A DNA stretch of 64,000 nucleotides from Hymenobacter perfusus (GTDB lineage: Bacteria > Bacteroidota > Bacteroidia > Cytophagales > Hymenobacteraceae), in assembly GCF_003944765.1 (NCBI RefSeq), contig NZ_RWIU01000001.1, positions 1 to 64,000 of the forward strand. The letters run 5' to 3'. Shown piece by piece: positions 26,055-34,189 of this stretch; the first letter of the stretch is position 1; every line of letters begins with the position of its first letter. A model generated the notes under the pieces. That model saw nothing but the letters and a program-made list of their open reading frames with translations, made no database searches and was not told where the DNA came from. Both the position numbers and the translations under genes were made by a program.

Positions 26055-26867
26055 ATGGGCAAAATTATTGCGGTAGCCAACCAGAAGGGCGGGGTGGGCA
26101 AAACCACCTCCTCGATCAACCTCGCGGCCTCGCTGGCGGCGCTGGAGTATCGGACCCTGCTTGTAGATGCCGATCCGCAGGCCAACGCCACCTCCGGCGT
26201 GGGCTTCGACCCGAAGGACATTCAGAACAGCATCTACGAGTGCATGGTGGACGGCATCAACGCCCAGGATATCATCCTGCAAACCACCCTGCTCCCCCAC
26301 CTCGACCTGATGCCCTCCCATATTGACCTGGTAGGCGCTGAAGTGGAGATGATCAACCTGCCTAACCGGGAGGAGAAGATGAAGGACGCGCTCCGGCCCC
26401 TGGCCGACCAGTACGACTTCATCATCATCGACTGCTCACCTTCTCTGGGCCTGATTACGGTGAATGCTCTCACGGCCGCGCACTCGGTTATCATTCCGGT
26501 GCAGTGCGAATACTTTGCCCTCGAAGGCCTGGGCAAACTGCTCAACACGGTCAAAATCATCCAGAGCCGCCTCAACGAGGAGCTGGAGATTGAGGGCATC
26601 CTGCTCACGATGTACGACGTGCGCCTGCGCCTGAGCAACCAGGTAGTGGAAGAAGTGAAGCTGCACTTCCAGCAACTAGTGTTCGATACCATCATTCCGC
26701 GCAACGTGAAGCTGTCGGAGTCGCCGAGCTTCGGCATTCCGGTGATTCTGCACGACGCCGAGAGCAAAGGCAGCCTGAGCTACCTCAACCTGGCCCGCGA
26801 AATCGTGGAAAAGAACATTGAGGCCGCCGACGAGCCGGAAGAAGCTACTGAGGACACCACTGCGTAG
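26055..26867 (+). CDS. parA: Chromosome partitioning ATPase ParA
   Basis: Deviant Walker A ATPase, 270 aa, which binds nucleoid DNA and moves ParB-parS complexes. Walker A KGGVGKTT is at residues 11-18, followed by [12 protein letters not shown] (switch I) and [11 protein letters not shown] (Walker B). It starts [10 protein letters not shown], immediately after a stretch of repeated GCTAACAGC words. parB follows after 246 bp holding a perfect palindrome and split parS half-sites. Confidence 0.96.
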   Translation: MGKIIAVANQKGGVGKTTSSINLAASLAALEYRTLLVDADPQANATSGVGFDPKDIQNSIYECMVDGINAQDIILQTTLLPHLDLMPSHIDLVGAEVEMINLPNREEKMKDALRPLADQYDFIIIDCSPSLGLITVNALTAAHSVIIPVQCEYFALEGLGKLLNTVKIIQSRLNEELEIEGILLTMYDVRLRLSNQVVEEVKLHFQQLVFDTIIPRNVKLSESPSFGIPVILHDAESKGSLSYLNLAREIVEKNIEAADEPEEATEDTTA

Positions 26868-26946
26868 CTGGTTTCTGGTAGTCATATAGTCGATAGCTGG
26901 GCAGATACGGCAGTTTTCTTGAAAAATCGTCATCTTCAAATTGAAG

Positions 26947-26994
26947 AAAAATAGAGTGGGTCAGCGACTTAAGTCGCTGACCCACTCTATTTTT
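26947..26994. repeat. Perfect 48-bp palindrome between parA and parB
   Basis: The 24-bp left half (AAAAATAGAGTGGG...CGACTT) is the exact inverse complement of the right half, with no central spacer. Ends are A5 and T5, so it can work as a bidirectional terminator. It is unusually long and perfect and ends 7 bp before the first parS half-site. Confidence 0.92.
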
Positions 26995-27001
26995 AGCCCT
27001 G

Positions 27002-27031
27002 TGTTTCACGATTTTTGCGGACCGTGGAACA
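27002..27031. promoter_or_regulatory. Split parS-like site
   Basis: TGTTTCAC (27002-27009) and GTGGAACA (27024-27031) are the two perfect halves of a parS consensus TGTTTCACGTGGAACA but are held 14 bp apart. An intact parS would have them adjoining. It lies 82 bp before the parB start. Whether ParB binds split halves is unknown. Confidence 0.55.
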
Positions 27032-27059
27032 AATTCTCCGCGCATCCCGGGGGTTTGTG

Positions 27060-27067
27060 TATTTTTG
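27060..27067 (+). promoter_or_regulatory. parB -7 promoter box
   Basis: TATTTTTG lies 46 bases before the parB ATG and downstream of the split parS halves, which could act as an autoregulatory operator. The -33 region is weak. Confidence 0.5.
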
Positions 27068-27113
27068 AATCCGGCTTTTGCTCCGTGCTATTGGGCGAAG
27101 GCTGACTGCAGGT

Positions 27114-28067
27114 ATGTCAGAGAAAAACGAAGACAAGAATATTCCGGCCGCCGCTCTCGGGGCCAAGCGCCGGATTGGGGGCCTGGGCCGGGGCCTGAAC
27201 GCCCTGATTGAGGGCAGCTATGAGAAAAAGAGCGAACGGCTGGGCCTGGTACCCCACCCCGTAAACTCCGTGGGCCTGATTCCGGTGGCTCACATTCAGG
27301 CCAACCCCTACCAGCCCCGCACCCATTTTGACCAGGCAGCCCTTCAGGAGCTGGCCGAGAGCATTCGGGTGCAGGGCATCATTCAGCCCGTAACGGTTCG
27401 GCAGGTAGGCACCAATGCCTACCAGCTCATCTCGGGGGAACGACGCCTCCAGGCCTCCAAGCTCGCCGACCTCGACGCCATTCCGGCCTACATCCGGAAG
27501 GCTGATGACCAGCAGATGCTGGAAATGGCCCTGATTGAGAACATTCAGCGCGAAAATCTCAACGCCATTGAAATTGCCCTCAGCTACCAGCGGCTGGTGA
27601 GTGAGTGTAACCTCAAGCAGGAAGAGCTGGGCGACCGGGTGGGCAAGAACCGCTCAACGGTAACCAACTACCTGCGCCTGCTCAAGCTCCCGCCCGATAT
27701 TCAGATCGGCCTGCGCGACAACGTCATCAGCATGGGCCACGCGCGGGCTTTGGTGAATGTAGACAGCATGGAGCAGCAGCTCGGCCTGTTCCGCCGCATC
27801 GTGGACGAGGACCTTTCGGTGCGCCGCGTAGAGCAGCTGGTACGCAACGGAGCCGGAGCCGCCACCGAGGAGGACCGGAAACCAACCGAGCCAGCCGTGC
27901 CCGTAGTACCACCCGCCGAGCTCAAGCGCGCCGAGCGTCACCTCTCGGAGCGGTTTGGCAGCCGGGTTCTGGTAAAGCCCGGTCCGCAAGGCAAGGGCGA
28001 AATCAAAATTGCTTTCGACTCGGTGGAGGACATGCAACGCATCCTGCACATTCTGCAGCCAGCCTAG
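27114..28067 (+). CDS. parB: Chromosome partitioning protein ParB
   Basis: CTP-dependent DNA clamp that loads at parS, 317 aa. IQANPYQPRTHFD begins the ParB/Srx domain, ISGERRLQAS is the conserved GERR CTP-binding box, and LIENIQRENLNAIE follows; a helix-turn-helix (GDRVGKNRSTVTNYLRLLKL) recognises DNA. The start MSEKNEDKN was chosen over an upstream in-frame non-AUG codon. Confidence 0.95.
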   Translation: MSEKNEDKNIPAAALGAKRRIGGLGRGLNALIEGSYEKKSERLGLVPHPVNSVGLIPVAHIQANPYQPRTHFDQAALQELAESIRVQGIIQPVTVRQVGTNAYQLISGERRLQASKLADLDAIPAYIRKADDQQMLEMALIENIQRENLNAIEIALSYQRLVSECNLKQEELGDRVGKNRSTVTNYLRLLKLPPDIQIGLRDNVISMGHARALVNVDSMEQQLGLFRRIVDEDLSVRRVEQLVRNGAGAATEEDRKPTEPAVPVVPPAELKRAERHLSERFGSRVLVKPGPQGKGEIKIAFDSVEDMQRILHILQPA

Positions 28068-28079
28068 ATACCATTAAAG

Positions 28080-28105
28080 GGCGGAACTTCGTTCCGCCTC
28101 TTTCT
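28080..28105 (+). terminator. Terminator after parB
   Basis: GGCGGAA pairs with TTCCGCC around CTTCG, followed by CTCTTTCTTT. It lies 11 bases before the first DUF5683 start, so it may attenuate rather than fully block readthrough. Confidence 0.65.
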
Positions 28106-28115
28106 TTCCGTCGCT

Positions 28116-28739
28116 ATGCGCTTCTTCCGCTTTTCTGCTATGCTCGGAATTATGCTGGGAAGCCTCGGCCTGAGCATGACGGCACAGGCGCAGCGTCAAC
28201 CGGTTCCAGCCGACTCGGCCAGGCGTACTGAGCGGCTGCTGGGCCAGCGTGTCACGCGTCCTCGCAAAGCACTGGTGCTGGCTCTGATGCTGCCGGGTGC
28301 AGGTCAGATCTATAACCGTCGGTGGTGGAAGCTGCCGCTAGTATATGGCAGCCTGGGAGGTGTAGGCTATGGCCTCTACCACTATCAGATGCTGTATAGG
28401 GAGTACGTTACCGGCAGTCGGGAGCTGGGCAAAGGCCAAAGTTTGCAAAATCTGAGCGGCAAAAATGTCAGCCGCGAGTTAACTGAGCAGGCTGTAGATG
28501 TTGGTTTGAGCCGCTTCCGTACCCGCCGTGACACCTTTATCGGCTACACTGGTATTGTGTACGGCGTAGTTGCGCTGGATGCGTTGGTGGATGCACACTT
28601 GCACGATTTCGACGTAAGCGAAAATCTGGCTTTGCAGTTTCGGCCCACTTTATTATCCGCCACCACGGCCGGCTTTACGCCCGGGATACAGCTCCGCATG
28701 GCTTTCAAAGCCCCGGGGCAGCCTAAAACCACTTTGTAA
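28116..28739 (+). CDS. DUF5683 protein, copy 1
   Basis: Envelope protein of 207 aa, with a signal peptide ending near AQA and the DUF5683 core MLPGAGQIYNRRWWKLPLVY (residues 58-77) followed by a GYGLYHYQ segment. Function unknown; the family stands between parB and dapB in many Bacteroidota. A second copy starts one base after its stop. This copy lacks the NPRIAFGDLNGDN stretch of the second and has AT-richer codon choices. Confidence 0.85.
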   Translation: MRFFRFSAMLGIMLGSLGLSMTAQAQRQPVPADSARRTERLLGQRVTRPRKALVLALMLPGAGQIYNRRWWKLPLVYGSLGGVGYGLYHYQMLYREYVTGSRELGKGQSLQNLSGKNVSRELTEQAVDVGLSRFRTRRDTFIGYTGIVYGVVALDALVDAHLHDFDVSENLALQFRPTLLSATTAGFTPGIQLRMAFKAPGQPKTTL

Positions 28740-28740
28740 A

Positions 28741-29385
28741 ATGATGTCTTTGGTTGTCCGTTTTGGTTGGGCAGGCGGTTTGGCTAGCCTACTTCTGCTG
28801 CCTGGCTTCACCAGCCAGGCGCAAACGGTTACGGCCGGCCCCGATTCGGTGCAGGTGACTACGAAAGCCGCCCCCGATACGGCCCGCATGACCGAGCGGC
28901 TGTTTGGTATGCGCATGACCCGGCCCAAGAAAGCCACGCTGCTGGCCCTGATGCTGCCCGGTGCGGGCCAGATCTACAACCGCCGCTGGTGGAAGCTGCC
29001 GCTGGTGTACGGTGGCCTGGGCGGTGTGGGCTACGGCCTGTTCTTCTACCAAACCCGCTACAAAGAGTATGTAAACGGCAAAGACCAATACCTGAACAGC
29101 AACCCGCGCATCGCCTTCGGCGACCTGAATGGCGACAACGTTAGTCAGGAAACCAGCATCGACAACATCCAGCGAGGCATTGTTTTCTACCGCCGCAACC
29201 GCGACACATTCATTGCTTACACGGCGCTGGTGTACGGTATTACGGTGCTTGATGCGCTGGTAGACGCGCACCTGCGCGACTTCGACATCAGCGACGACCT
29301 GAGCCTGCAGGTGCAGCCAACTCTGCTGCCTACTCACTCCATAGCGCCCGGCGCGGGTCTGGCCCTTACCTTGCGGCTGAAATAA
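28741..29385 (+). CDS. DUF5683 protein, copy 2
   Basis: 214 aa, with a signal peptide (LLPGFTSQAQ) and the same core as copy 1, nearly identical across MLPGAGQIYNRRWWKLPLVY and GGVGYGL, diverging elsewhere. The tandem arrangement with a 1-bp gap implies duplication and co-translation. Function unknown; the start could be either of two adjoining ATG codons. Confidence 0.87.
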   Translation: MMSLVVRFGWAGGLASLLLLPGFTSQAQTVTAGPDSVQVTTKAAPDTARMTERLFGMRMTRPKKATLLALMLPGAGQIYNRRWWKLPLVYGGLGGVGYGLFFYQTRYKEYVNGKDQYLNSNPRIAFGDLNGDNVSQETSIDNIQRGIVFYRRNRDTFIAYTALVYGITVLDALVDAHLRDFDISDDLSLQVQPTLLPTHSIAPGAGLALTLRLK

Positions 29386-29458
29386 TGATAGTTCGGCTGC
29401 CTGGAGCGCCAAGCTGGCCGGAAACACCCCGAAATCTGCTTACCAGAATTTTTTCCTC

Positions 29459-30178
29459 ATGAAGCTCCTGCTGATTGGCTACGGCAAAATGGGCCGCGCC
29501 ATCGAAGCCCAGGCTATTGCCCGCGGCCACCAGATTGCCGGCATCGTGGACCCCTCGCGGCCCGACGTACGCATCTCCGACTTTACCACCGCCCAGGTGG
29601 ATGCAGCCATTGAGTTCACCCACCCCGACGCCGCGTTTCAGAACGTGGTGGCCTGTCTCCGGCAGGGTATTCCGGTAGTGTGCGGCTCTACGGGCTGGCT
29701 TCACCACTTCGCCGAGGCCCAGGCGCTGAGCCAGGAAACTAACACGCCATTGTTCTACGCTTCTAACTATAGTGTGGGCGTGAATCTGTTTTTCCACTTT
29801 AATGAGTACATAGCCGCCAAAATACACCAGTTTGGCGGCTACGACGTGCAGGTGCGGGAAATCCACCACACCCAGAAGGTGGACCAGCCCAGCGGCACGG
29901 CCCTCACGGCCGCCGAAGGCATTCTGCGCCACTTCCCGGCCAAAACCACCTGGCGTAACGAAGCCACCGACGTGGCTTCGGAGCTGGCGATTCTCTCGGA
30001 GCGCGAGGGCGCGGTAGTGGGCACCCACATCGTCACCTACTCCTCCCCTGCCGATTCTATTGAACTCAAGCACGAAGCCCACACCCGCGAAGGATTTGTG
30101 CAGGGCGCGCTGCTGGCCGCCGAATGGCTGCCTGGTCGCCAGGGTGTATTCGGCATGAAGGATCTGCTGGGACTGTAA
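29459..30178 (+). CDS. dapB: 4-hydroxy-tetrahydrodipicolinate reductase
   Basis: Lysine and meso-diaminopimelate pathway enzyme, 239 aa. It reduces 4-hydroxy-tetrahydrodipicolinate with NAD(P)H. The nucleotide motif GYGKMGRAI is at residues 7-15, CGSTGW follows, and the catalytic region EIHHTQKVDQPSGTA is intact. It sits between DUF5683 and lepB, the usual order in the phylum. Confidence 0.96.
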   Translation: MKLLLIGYGKMGRAIEAQAIARGHQIAGIVDPSRPDVRISDFTTAQVDAAIEFTHPDAAFQNVVACLRQGIPVVCGSTGWLHHFAEAQALSQETNTPLFYASNYSVGVNLFFHFNEYIAAKIHQFGGYDVQVREIHHTQKVDQPSGTALTAAEGILRHFPAKTTWRNEATDVASELAILSEREGAVVGTHIVTYSSPADSIELKHEAHTREGFVQGALLAAEWLPGRQGVFGMKDLLGL

Positions 30179-30300
30179 GTGGTGAGTTAGCGAAGTGGTG
30201 AAATGGTGAGTTAGACGTTCAATCTGCGCAGGCAGCGTCAGCCGAACACACAACTCACTAAATCACCAACTCACCATTTAACCACTTCCCGCATTATTTC
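30179..30300. repeat. Inverted repeat of GTGAGTTAG-type words, dapB-lepB gap
   Basis: From the base after the dapB stop, words such as GTGGTGAGTTAGCGAAGTGG run forward, and their inverses (AACTCACTAAATCACC and others) run back up to about 30297. Related repeats occur at 48350-48528 and 54994-55100. Could fold into a long imperfect hairpin. Confidence 0.75.
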
Positions 30301-30374
30301 GCATCTTCCGTCGTTCAAACTGAAGCTGAGTCGGTAACGACCGGCTGTTTGTTTTTTTGGTTTCTGACTTAGTT

Positions 30375-31583
30375 ATGGCAGTACAATCCTGGGAGAAATA
30401 CCTCGAGAAAAACCCGTCGGGCCCGGTCCCCCCCGGCAAAGAGCCGAAAAAGCGCAAAAGCGCCGTGCGGGAATGGGGCGACGCCATTCTGTTTGCGGTG
30501 GTGGCGGCCACGCTCATCCGCTGGGCCACCTTCGAGGCCTATACCATCCCCACGCCCTCCATGGAGCACTCTTTGCTGGTGGGCGACTACCTGTTCGTGA
30601 GCAAGCTGCACTACGGCCCGCGCACGCCCCAGACGCCCTTGCAGGTGCCGCTCACACACCAGACCATCTGGGGCAGCAGCATCAAAAGCTATTCCGACCT
30701 GATTCAGCTGCCCAGCTACCGGCTGCCCGGCTTCTCGGAGGTGAAAAACAACGACGTGGTGGTGTTCAACGTGCCCTTCGAGGCCGAGCACCCCGCCGAC
30801 CTACGCACCAACTACATCAAGCGGTGCATTGCCATTGCCGGCGACGTACTCGAAATCAAGCAGGGCCAGGTGTTCATCAACGGCAAACCCGCCAAGAACT
30901 ATCCGGAGATGCAGAGCAGCTATTTCCTGCAGGTTCCCCAGGCCAACGACGACCTCACGGCTGCCTTCAAGGAATACGGCGTGGTGAACTACGACACGCC
31001 CGAGGGCATTCCGTACCAGATGGATACCGAGCAGTATGGCCGGGGCTATGAGGTACACATGACCCAGGCAGCCTACGAGTTTTTCAAAAAGCAGCCCTAC
31101 GTGAAGGGAATCGTGGATCTGAAGACGCCGCCGAACCAGCCGGAGCGGCAGCAGGTATTCCCTAACAACCCTGATTCGCCGTACAGCCAGCCTCTGGCCA
31201 ACCCGCCCTTCCCCACCTGGAACAAGGACAACTACGGTCCCCTCCAGATTCCGAAAGAGGGCCAGACGGTGCAGCTCACGCCCCAGAACTCGCCCCAGTA
31301 CCAGAAAATCATTCTGCGCTACGAGCACAACGAAGGCATGAGCGTGGATGCCAACGGCCAGATTCTGCAGAACGGCCAGCCCCTGAAGAGCTACACCTTC
31401 AAGCAGGACTACTACTTCATGATGGGCGACAACCGCCACAACTCTCTGGATTCACGCTTCTGGGGCTTCGTACCCGCCGACCACATTGTGGGCAAGGCCG
31501 TGCTTATCTGGCTGTCGGTTGATCCGCACGCCTCGTTTGCCCAGAAAATCCGCTGGAACCGCCTGTTTAACTTGGTAGATTAA
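30375..31583 (+). CDS. lepB: Signal peptidase I
   Basis: Inner-membrane serine protease that removes Sec signal peptides. At 402 aa it is longer than the E. coli enzyme, with an insertion between the catalytic blocks, as is common in Bacteroidota. Catalytic Ser62 is in PTPSMEHSLL and Lys149 in NYIKRCIAIAGD; MGDNRHNSLDSRFWG forms box E. One transmembrane helix (residues about 36-53) precedes the catalytic part. The stop codon TAA is also the first triplet of a long inverted repeat. Confidence 0.95.
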   Translation: MAVQSWEKYLEKNPSGPVPPGKEPKKRKSAVREWGDAILFAVVAATLIRWATFEAYTIPTPSMEHSLLVGDYLFVSKLHYGPRTPQTPLQVPLTHQTIWGSSIKSYSDLIQLPSYRLPGFSEVKNNDVVVFNVPFEAEHPADLRTNYIKRCIAIAGDVLEIKQGQVFINGKPAKNYPEMQSSYFLQVPQANDDLTAAFKEYGVVNYDTPEGIPYQMDTEQYGRGYEVHMTQAAYEFFKKQPYVKGIVDLKTPPNQPERQQVFPNNPDSPYSQPLANPPFPTWNKDNYGPLQIPKEGQTVQLTPQNSPQYQKIILRYEHNEGMSVDANGQILQNGQPLKSYTFKQDYYFMMGDNRHNSLDSRFWGFVPADHIVGKAVLIWLSVDPHASFAQKIRWNRLFNLVD

Positions 31584-31768
31584 CTCACGGATTTAAGCGG
31601 ATTAGAACGAATTAGTCGGATTTTATAGCCGGCTTCTGACGAGCCCATAGTTGCAAAAAGGCTTGCCCAGTGGGCAAGCCTTTTTCATTTTCAGAACATC
31701 AGTCTGAACTGAGTAATCGACCACAAAATCCGACTAATCCGTTCTAATCCGCTTAAATCCGTGAGTTA
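31581..31768. repeat. Nested inverted repeat and terminator between lepB and ung (AATCCG family)
   Basis: The outer arms 31581-31624 and 31725-31768 are 44-bp inverted copies with one mismatch and begin TAACTCACGGATTTAAGCGG. Both outer ends are stop codons: the left TAA ends lepB and the right one ends ung. Between them, 31655-31685 is a perfect terminator hairpin (AAAAAGGCTTGCCC/GGGCAAGCCTTTTT). Confidence 0.9.
31655..31685. terminator. Bidirectional terminator lepB/ung
   Basis: A perfect 14-bp stem with a 3-nt loop and A5/T5 flanks, inside the larger inverted repeat. Confidence 0.92.
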
Positions 31769-32431
31769 CCACGTAATCGGCTGCTCGCCGTGCTGCTGCA
31801 GGTAGGCATTAGTCTGGCTGAAAGGGCGGCTGCCGAAGAAACCCCGGTCGGCGGCGTAGGGCGAAGGATGAGCGGCTTTCAGCACCAGATGCTTACGGGC
31901 ATCAATGATTTCGCCTTTTTTCTGGGCGTACGCGCCCCACAGGACAAATACTACGTGCTCCTTCTGGTCGGAAATCTGCTGGATAACGGCGTCGGTGAAC
32001 TGCTCCCAGCCTTTCTTCTGATGACTGCCCGGGTCGGCGGCCCGCACGGTAAGCGTGGCATTGAGCAGCAGCACGCCCTGCTCGGCCCACCGGTCGAGGT
32101 TGCCGTTGGGGGCCGGCGGCCTCTCGGGCAAATCGGCCTGCAGCTCCTTGAAGATATTTTGTAACGACGGCGGCGTACGCACTCCTTCGGCTACCGAGAA
32201 GCTCAGGCCGTGGGCCTGGCCCTTTCCGTGGTAAGGGTCCTGACCCAGAATCACTACTTTCACCTGTTCGAACGGACAGGCCTCGAAGGCATGAAAAATC
32301 TGGGGGCCGGGCGGATACACGGTGGTAGTAGCGTATTCCCCTTTCACAAAGGCAATGAGGTGCTGGAAGTACGGTTTTTCAAATTCGGCGGCTAGTACCT
32401 TGCGCCAGCTTTCTTCTATCTTTACAGACAT
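31766..32431 (-). CDS. ung: Uracil-DNA glycosylase
   Basis: Base-excision repair enzyme removing uracil from DNA, 221 aa. The water-activating Asp65 lies in GQDPYHG, the uracil-binding LLLNATLTV block follows, and HPSPYAADRGFFG is the DNA-intercalation motif. Length and motifs are fully standard. Convergent with lepB. Confidence 0.97.
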   Translation of the reverse strand: MSVKIEESWRKVLAAEFEKPYFQHLIAFVKGEYATTTVYPPGPQIFHAFEACPFEQVKVVILGQDPYHGKGQAHGLSFSVAEGVRTPPSLQNIFKELQADLPERPPAPNGNLDRWAEQGVLLLNATLTVRAADPGSHQKKGWEQFTDAVIQQISDQKEHVVFVLWGAYAQKKGEIIDARKHLVLKAAHPSPYAADRGFFGSRPFSQTNAYLQQHGEQPITW

Positions 32432-32544
32432 ACGGGAGAGGATTATTTTTCAGTTGGGTGGACCATTGTAGGCGCCGGCTGCGTAGATAAACCAAATTCC
32501 GCACACGGCTGTTAGCTTTTTTCTCCTTCGGAAATCCCGGCGTT

Positions 32545-32931
32545 ATGAATACTACCACCACCCAGGGCGTAACCGTCAGTGTTACCACTAACTACCTGCC
32601 CGACTACTCCAGCCCAGGCCAGGAACATTACGTCTTTGCCTACAAAATTGATATCCGCAATAACAGCGAGTACACGGTAAAGCTCTTGCGCCGCCACTGG
32701 TACATCTATGATGCCAACGGCGTGGTACGGGAAGTAGAGGGTGAAGGCGTGGTAGGACAGCAGCCTACCTTGGAACCCGGCGAAGCGCACCAGTACGTAT
32801 CGGGATGCAACCTGAAATCGGGACTGGGCAAAATGCGGGGCACCTACCAAATGGAGCGCGTGATGGACGGTAGCGAGTTTACCGTTGACATTCCTGAGTT
32901 TACGCTCGTGGTGCCGTATCGTCTGAACTAA
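32545..32931 (+). CDS. apaG: ApaG family protein
   Basis: Small fibronectin-like fold protein of 128 aa. It shows YLPDYSSPGQEHYVFAYKI, LLRRHWYIYDANG and the C-terminal PEFTLVVPYRLN, all family blocks. Reported links include cobalt and magnesium resistance and Ap4A metabolism, but the molecular role is unclear. Divergent from ung. Confidence 0.93.
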   Translation: MNTTTTQGVTVSVTTNYLPDYSSPGQEHYVFAYKIDIRNNSEYTVKLLRRHWYIYDANGVVREVEGEGVVGQQPTLEPGEAHQYVSGCNLKSGLGKMRGTYQMERVMDGSEFTVDIPEFTLVVPYRLN

Positions 32932-32960
32932 CGCCTTGCCAGTACGAACGATACTTCTCA

Positions 32961-32992
32961 GCCGCTCCGGTTTTTGCCGGGGCGGCTTTTTT
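32961..32992 (+). terminator. apaG terminator
   Basis: GCCGCTCCGG pairs with CCGGGGCGGC (one G-U) around TTTTTG, followed by TTTTTT. Confidence 0.85.
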
Positions 32993-33075
32993 GTGGGTTC
33001 GGTATCTTGCAGGTCCTCGGATGAGTTTCTGCGTTTCCGTTTTCCTCTGTCGGCGCCAGTGACTTTATACCTTTT

Positions 33076-33951
33076 TTGTTGATCAGAGCTGGTTTGGCCG
33101 GCTCGTATCTGCTCCCGCCGTTGTTTTTTCAGATTTTCAGCTACCTGCGTTTCCTGCTCCGCTCCGGTAATGCCCACGGGTTGCACTCGCCCTTCGTCTT
33201 TGGTTTGTACACGCACGTCGTGAACCACCAAGGCTATTTCGCGGCCTATGACGTAGTAGAAAACCGGCGCACTGAACTCATGCACGACGCCACGACCATC
33301 GAAGTCCGGGACTTTGGCGCGGGTTCCCACACCGGAGCCGGCCGTGTGCGGCAGCTGCGCGATATTGCCCGCACGGCCGCCAAGCCGCCCAAACTGGGCC
33401 AGCTGCTGTTCCGACTGGTTAACCACTTTCAGCCCCGCACCATCGTGGAGCTGGGCACTTCCCTGGGACTGACCACCGCCTACCTGGCCGCCGCTGACTC
33501 CCGGGCACGGGTACTCACCTTCGAAGGCTGCCCCGCCACGGCCGCCGTGGCTCGCCGTACCTTCGAGGCCACCGGCATCCGCAACGCCGAAATTATCGAA
33601 GGCAACCTGGATGATACTTTGGGGCCGGCCCTGGCGGCTCTCCCCGCCCCCGTCGATTTTGCCTTTTTCGATGGGAACCACCGCTACGAACCTACCCTGC
33701 GCTATTTCGAGCAGATGAACCAGCACCGCACCGACCACAGCGTGTTCGTGCTGGACGACATTCACTGGTCGGCAGAAATGGAGCAGGCTTGGGCCGCCAT
33801 TCAGCAGCACCCCGATGTGACGCTGACCATAGACCTGTTTTTTATCGGCCTAGTGTTCTTCCGCCGCAACCAGCCCAAACAGCACTTTGCACTCCGCTTC
33901 GATAATCTGGTAGATAAAGTGCTGGAGCGCACCCGCCGGCTATCGGCTTAG
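33076..33951 (+). CDS. Class I SAM-dependent methyltransferase
   Basis: 291 aa with a SAM site IVELGTSLGLTTAYLA near residues 120-135 and DFAFFDGNHRYEPTLRYFEQ later, like O-methyltransferases of the Methyltransf_24 type. The conserved block NAHGLHSPFVFGLY precedes the SAM fold. The substrate is unknown. The best start is a TTG (33076 or 33079); no ATG lies before the conserved block, so the start is uncertain. Confidence 0.82.
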   Translation: MLIRAGLAGSYLLPPLFFQIFSYLRFLLRSGNAHGLHSPFVFGLYTHVVNHQGYFAAYDVVENRRTELMHDATTIEVRDFGAGSHTGAGRVRQLRDIARTAAKPPKLGQLLFRLVNHFQPRTIVELGTSLGLTTAYLAAADSRARVLTFEGCPATAAVARRTFEATGIRNAEIIEGNLDDTLGPALAALPAPVDFAFFDGNHRYEPTLRYFEQMNQHRTDHSVFVLDDIHWSAEMEQAWAAIQQHPDVTLTIDLFFIGLVFFRRNQPKQHFALRFDNLVDKVLERTRRLSA

Positions 33952-33978
33952 CATTTCTGTTATTACGAGGCTGGCGGC

Positions 33979-34143
33979 CGAAGCACCCGAAGGACAGCGT
34001 AGCTAATCCGTCCTTTTTCGTGTTCTGAACCCTGAGAAGCAGAAAGCCCCCAACGTCCGTGCTGGCGTCAGGGGCTTTTTGCATAGGTCAGGATTCGCGC
34101 TCAGATAAGGAAGGATTAGCTACGCTGTCCTTCGGGTGCTTCG
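33979..34143. repeat. Nested inverted repeat and terminator between methyltransferase and kdsA
   Basis: The outer arms start CGAAGCACCCGAAGGACAGC and are inverted copies of about 37 bp with one mismatch (left 33979-34015, right 34107-34143). They enclose the hairpin AAAGCCCC...GGGGCTTTTT at about 34045-34080. Same layout as the lepB/ung gap, but the arm sequence is different. Confidence 0.85.
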
Positions 34144-34189
34144 ACACTGGCTTGATGCGTCACATGCTCGCAATGACAACTAACAACTG

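Noticed and set aside
27002..27031. Intact parS site
   Set aside because: The half-sites are perfect but separated by 14 bp, so it is reported only as a split site.
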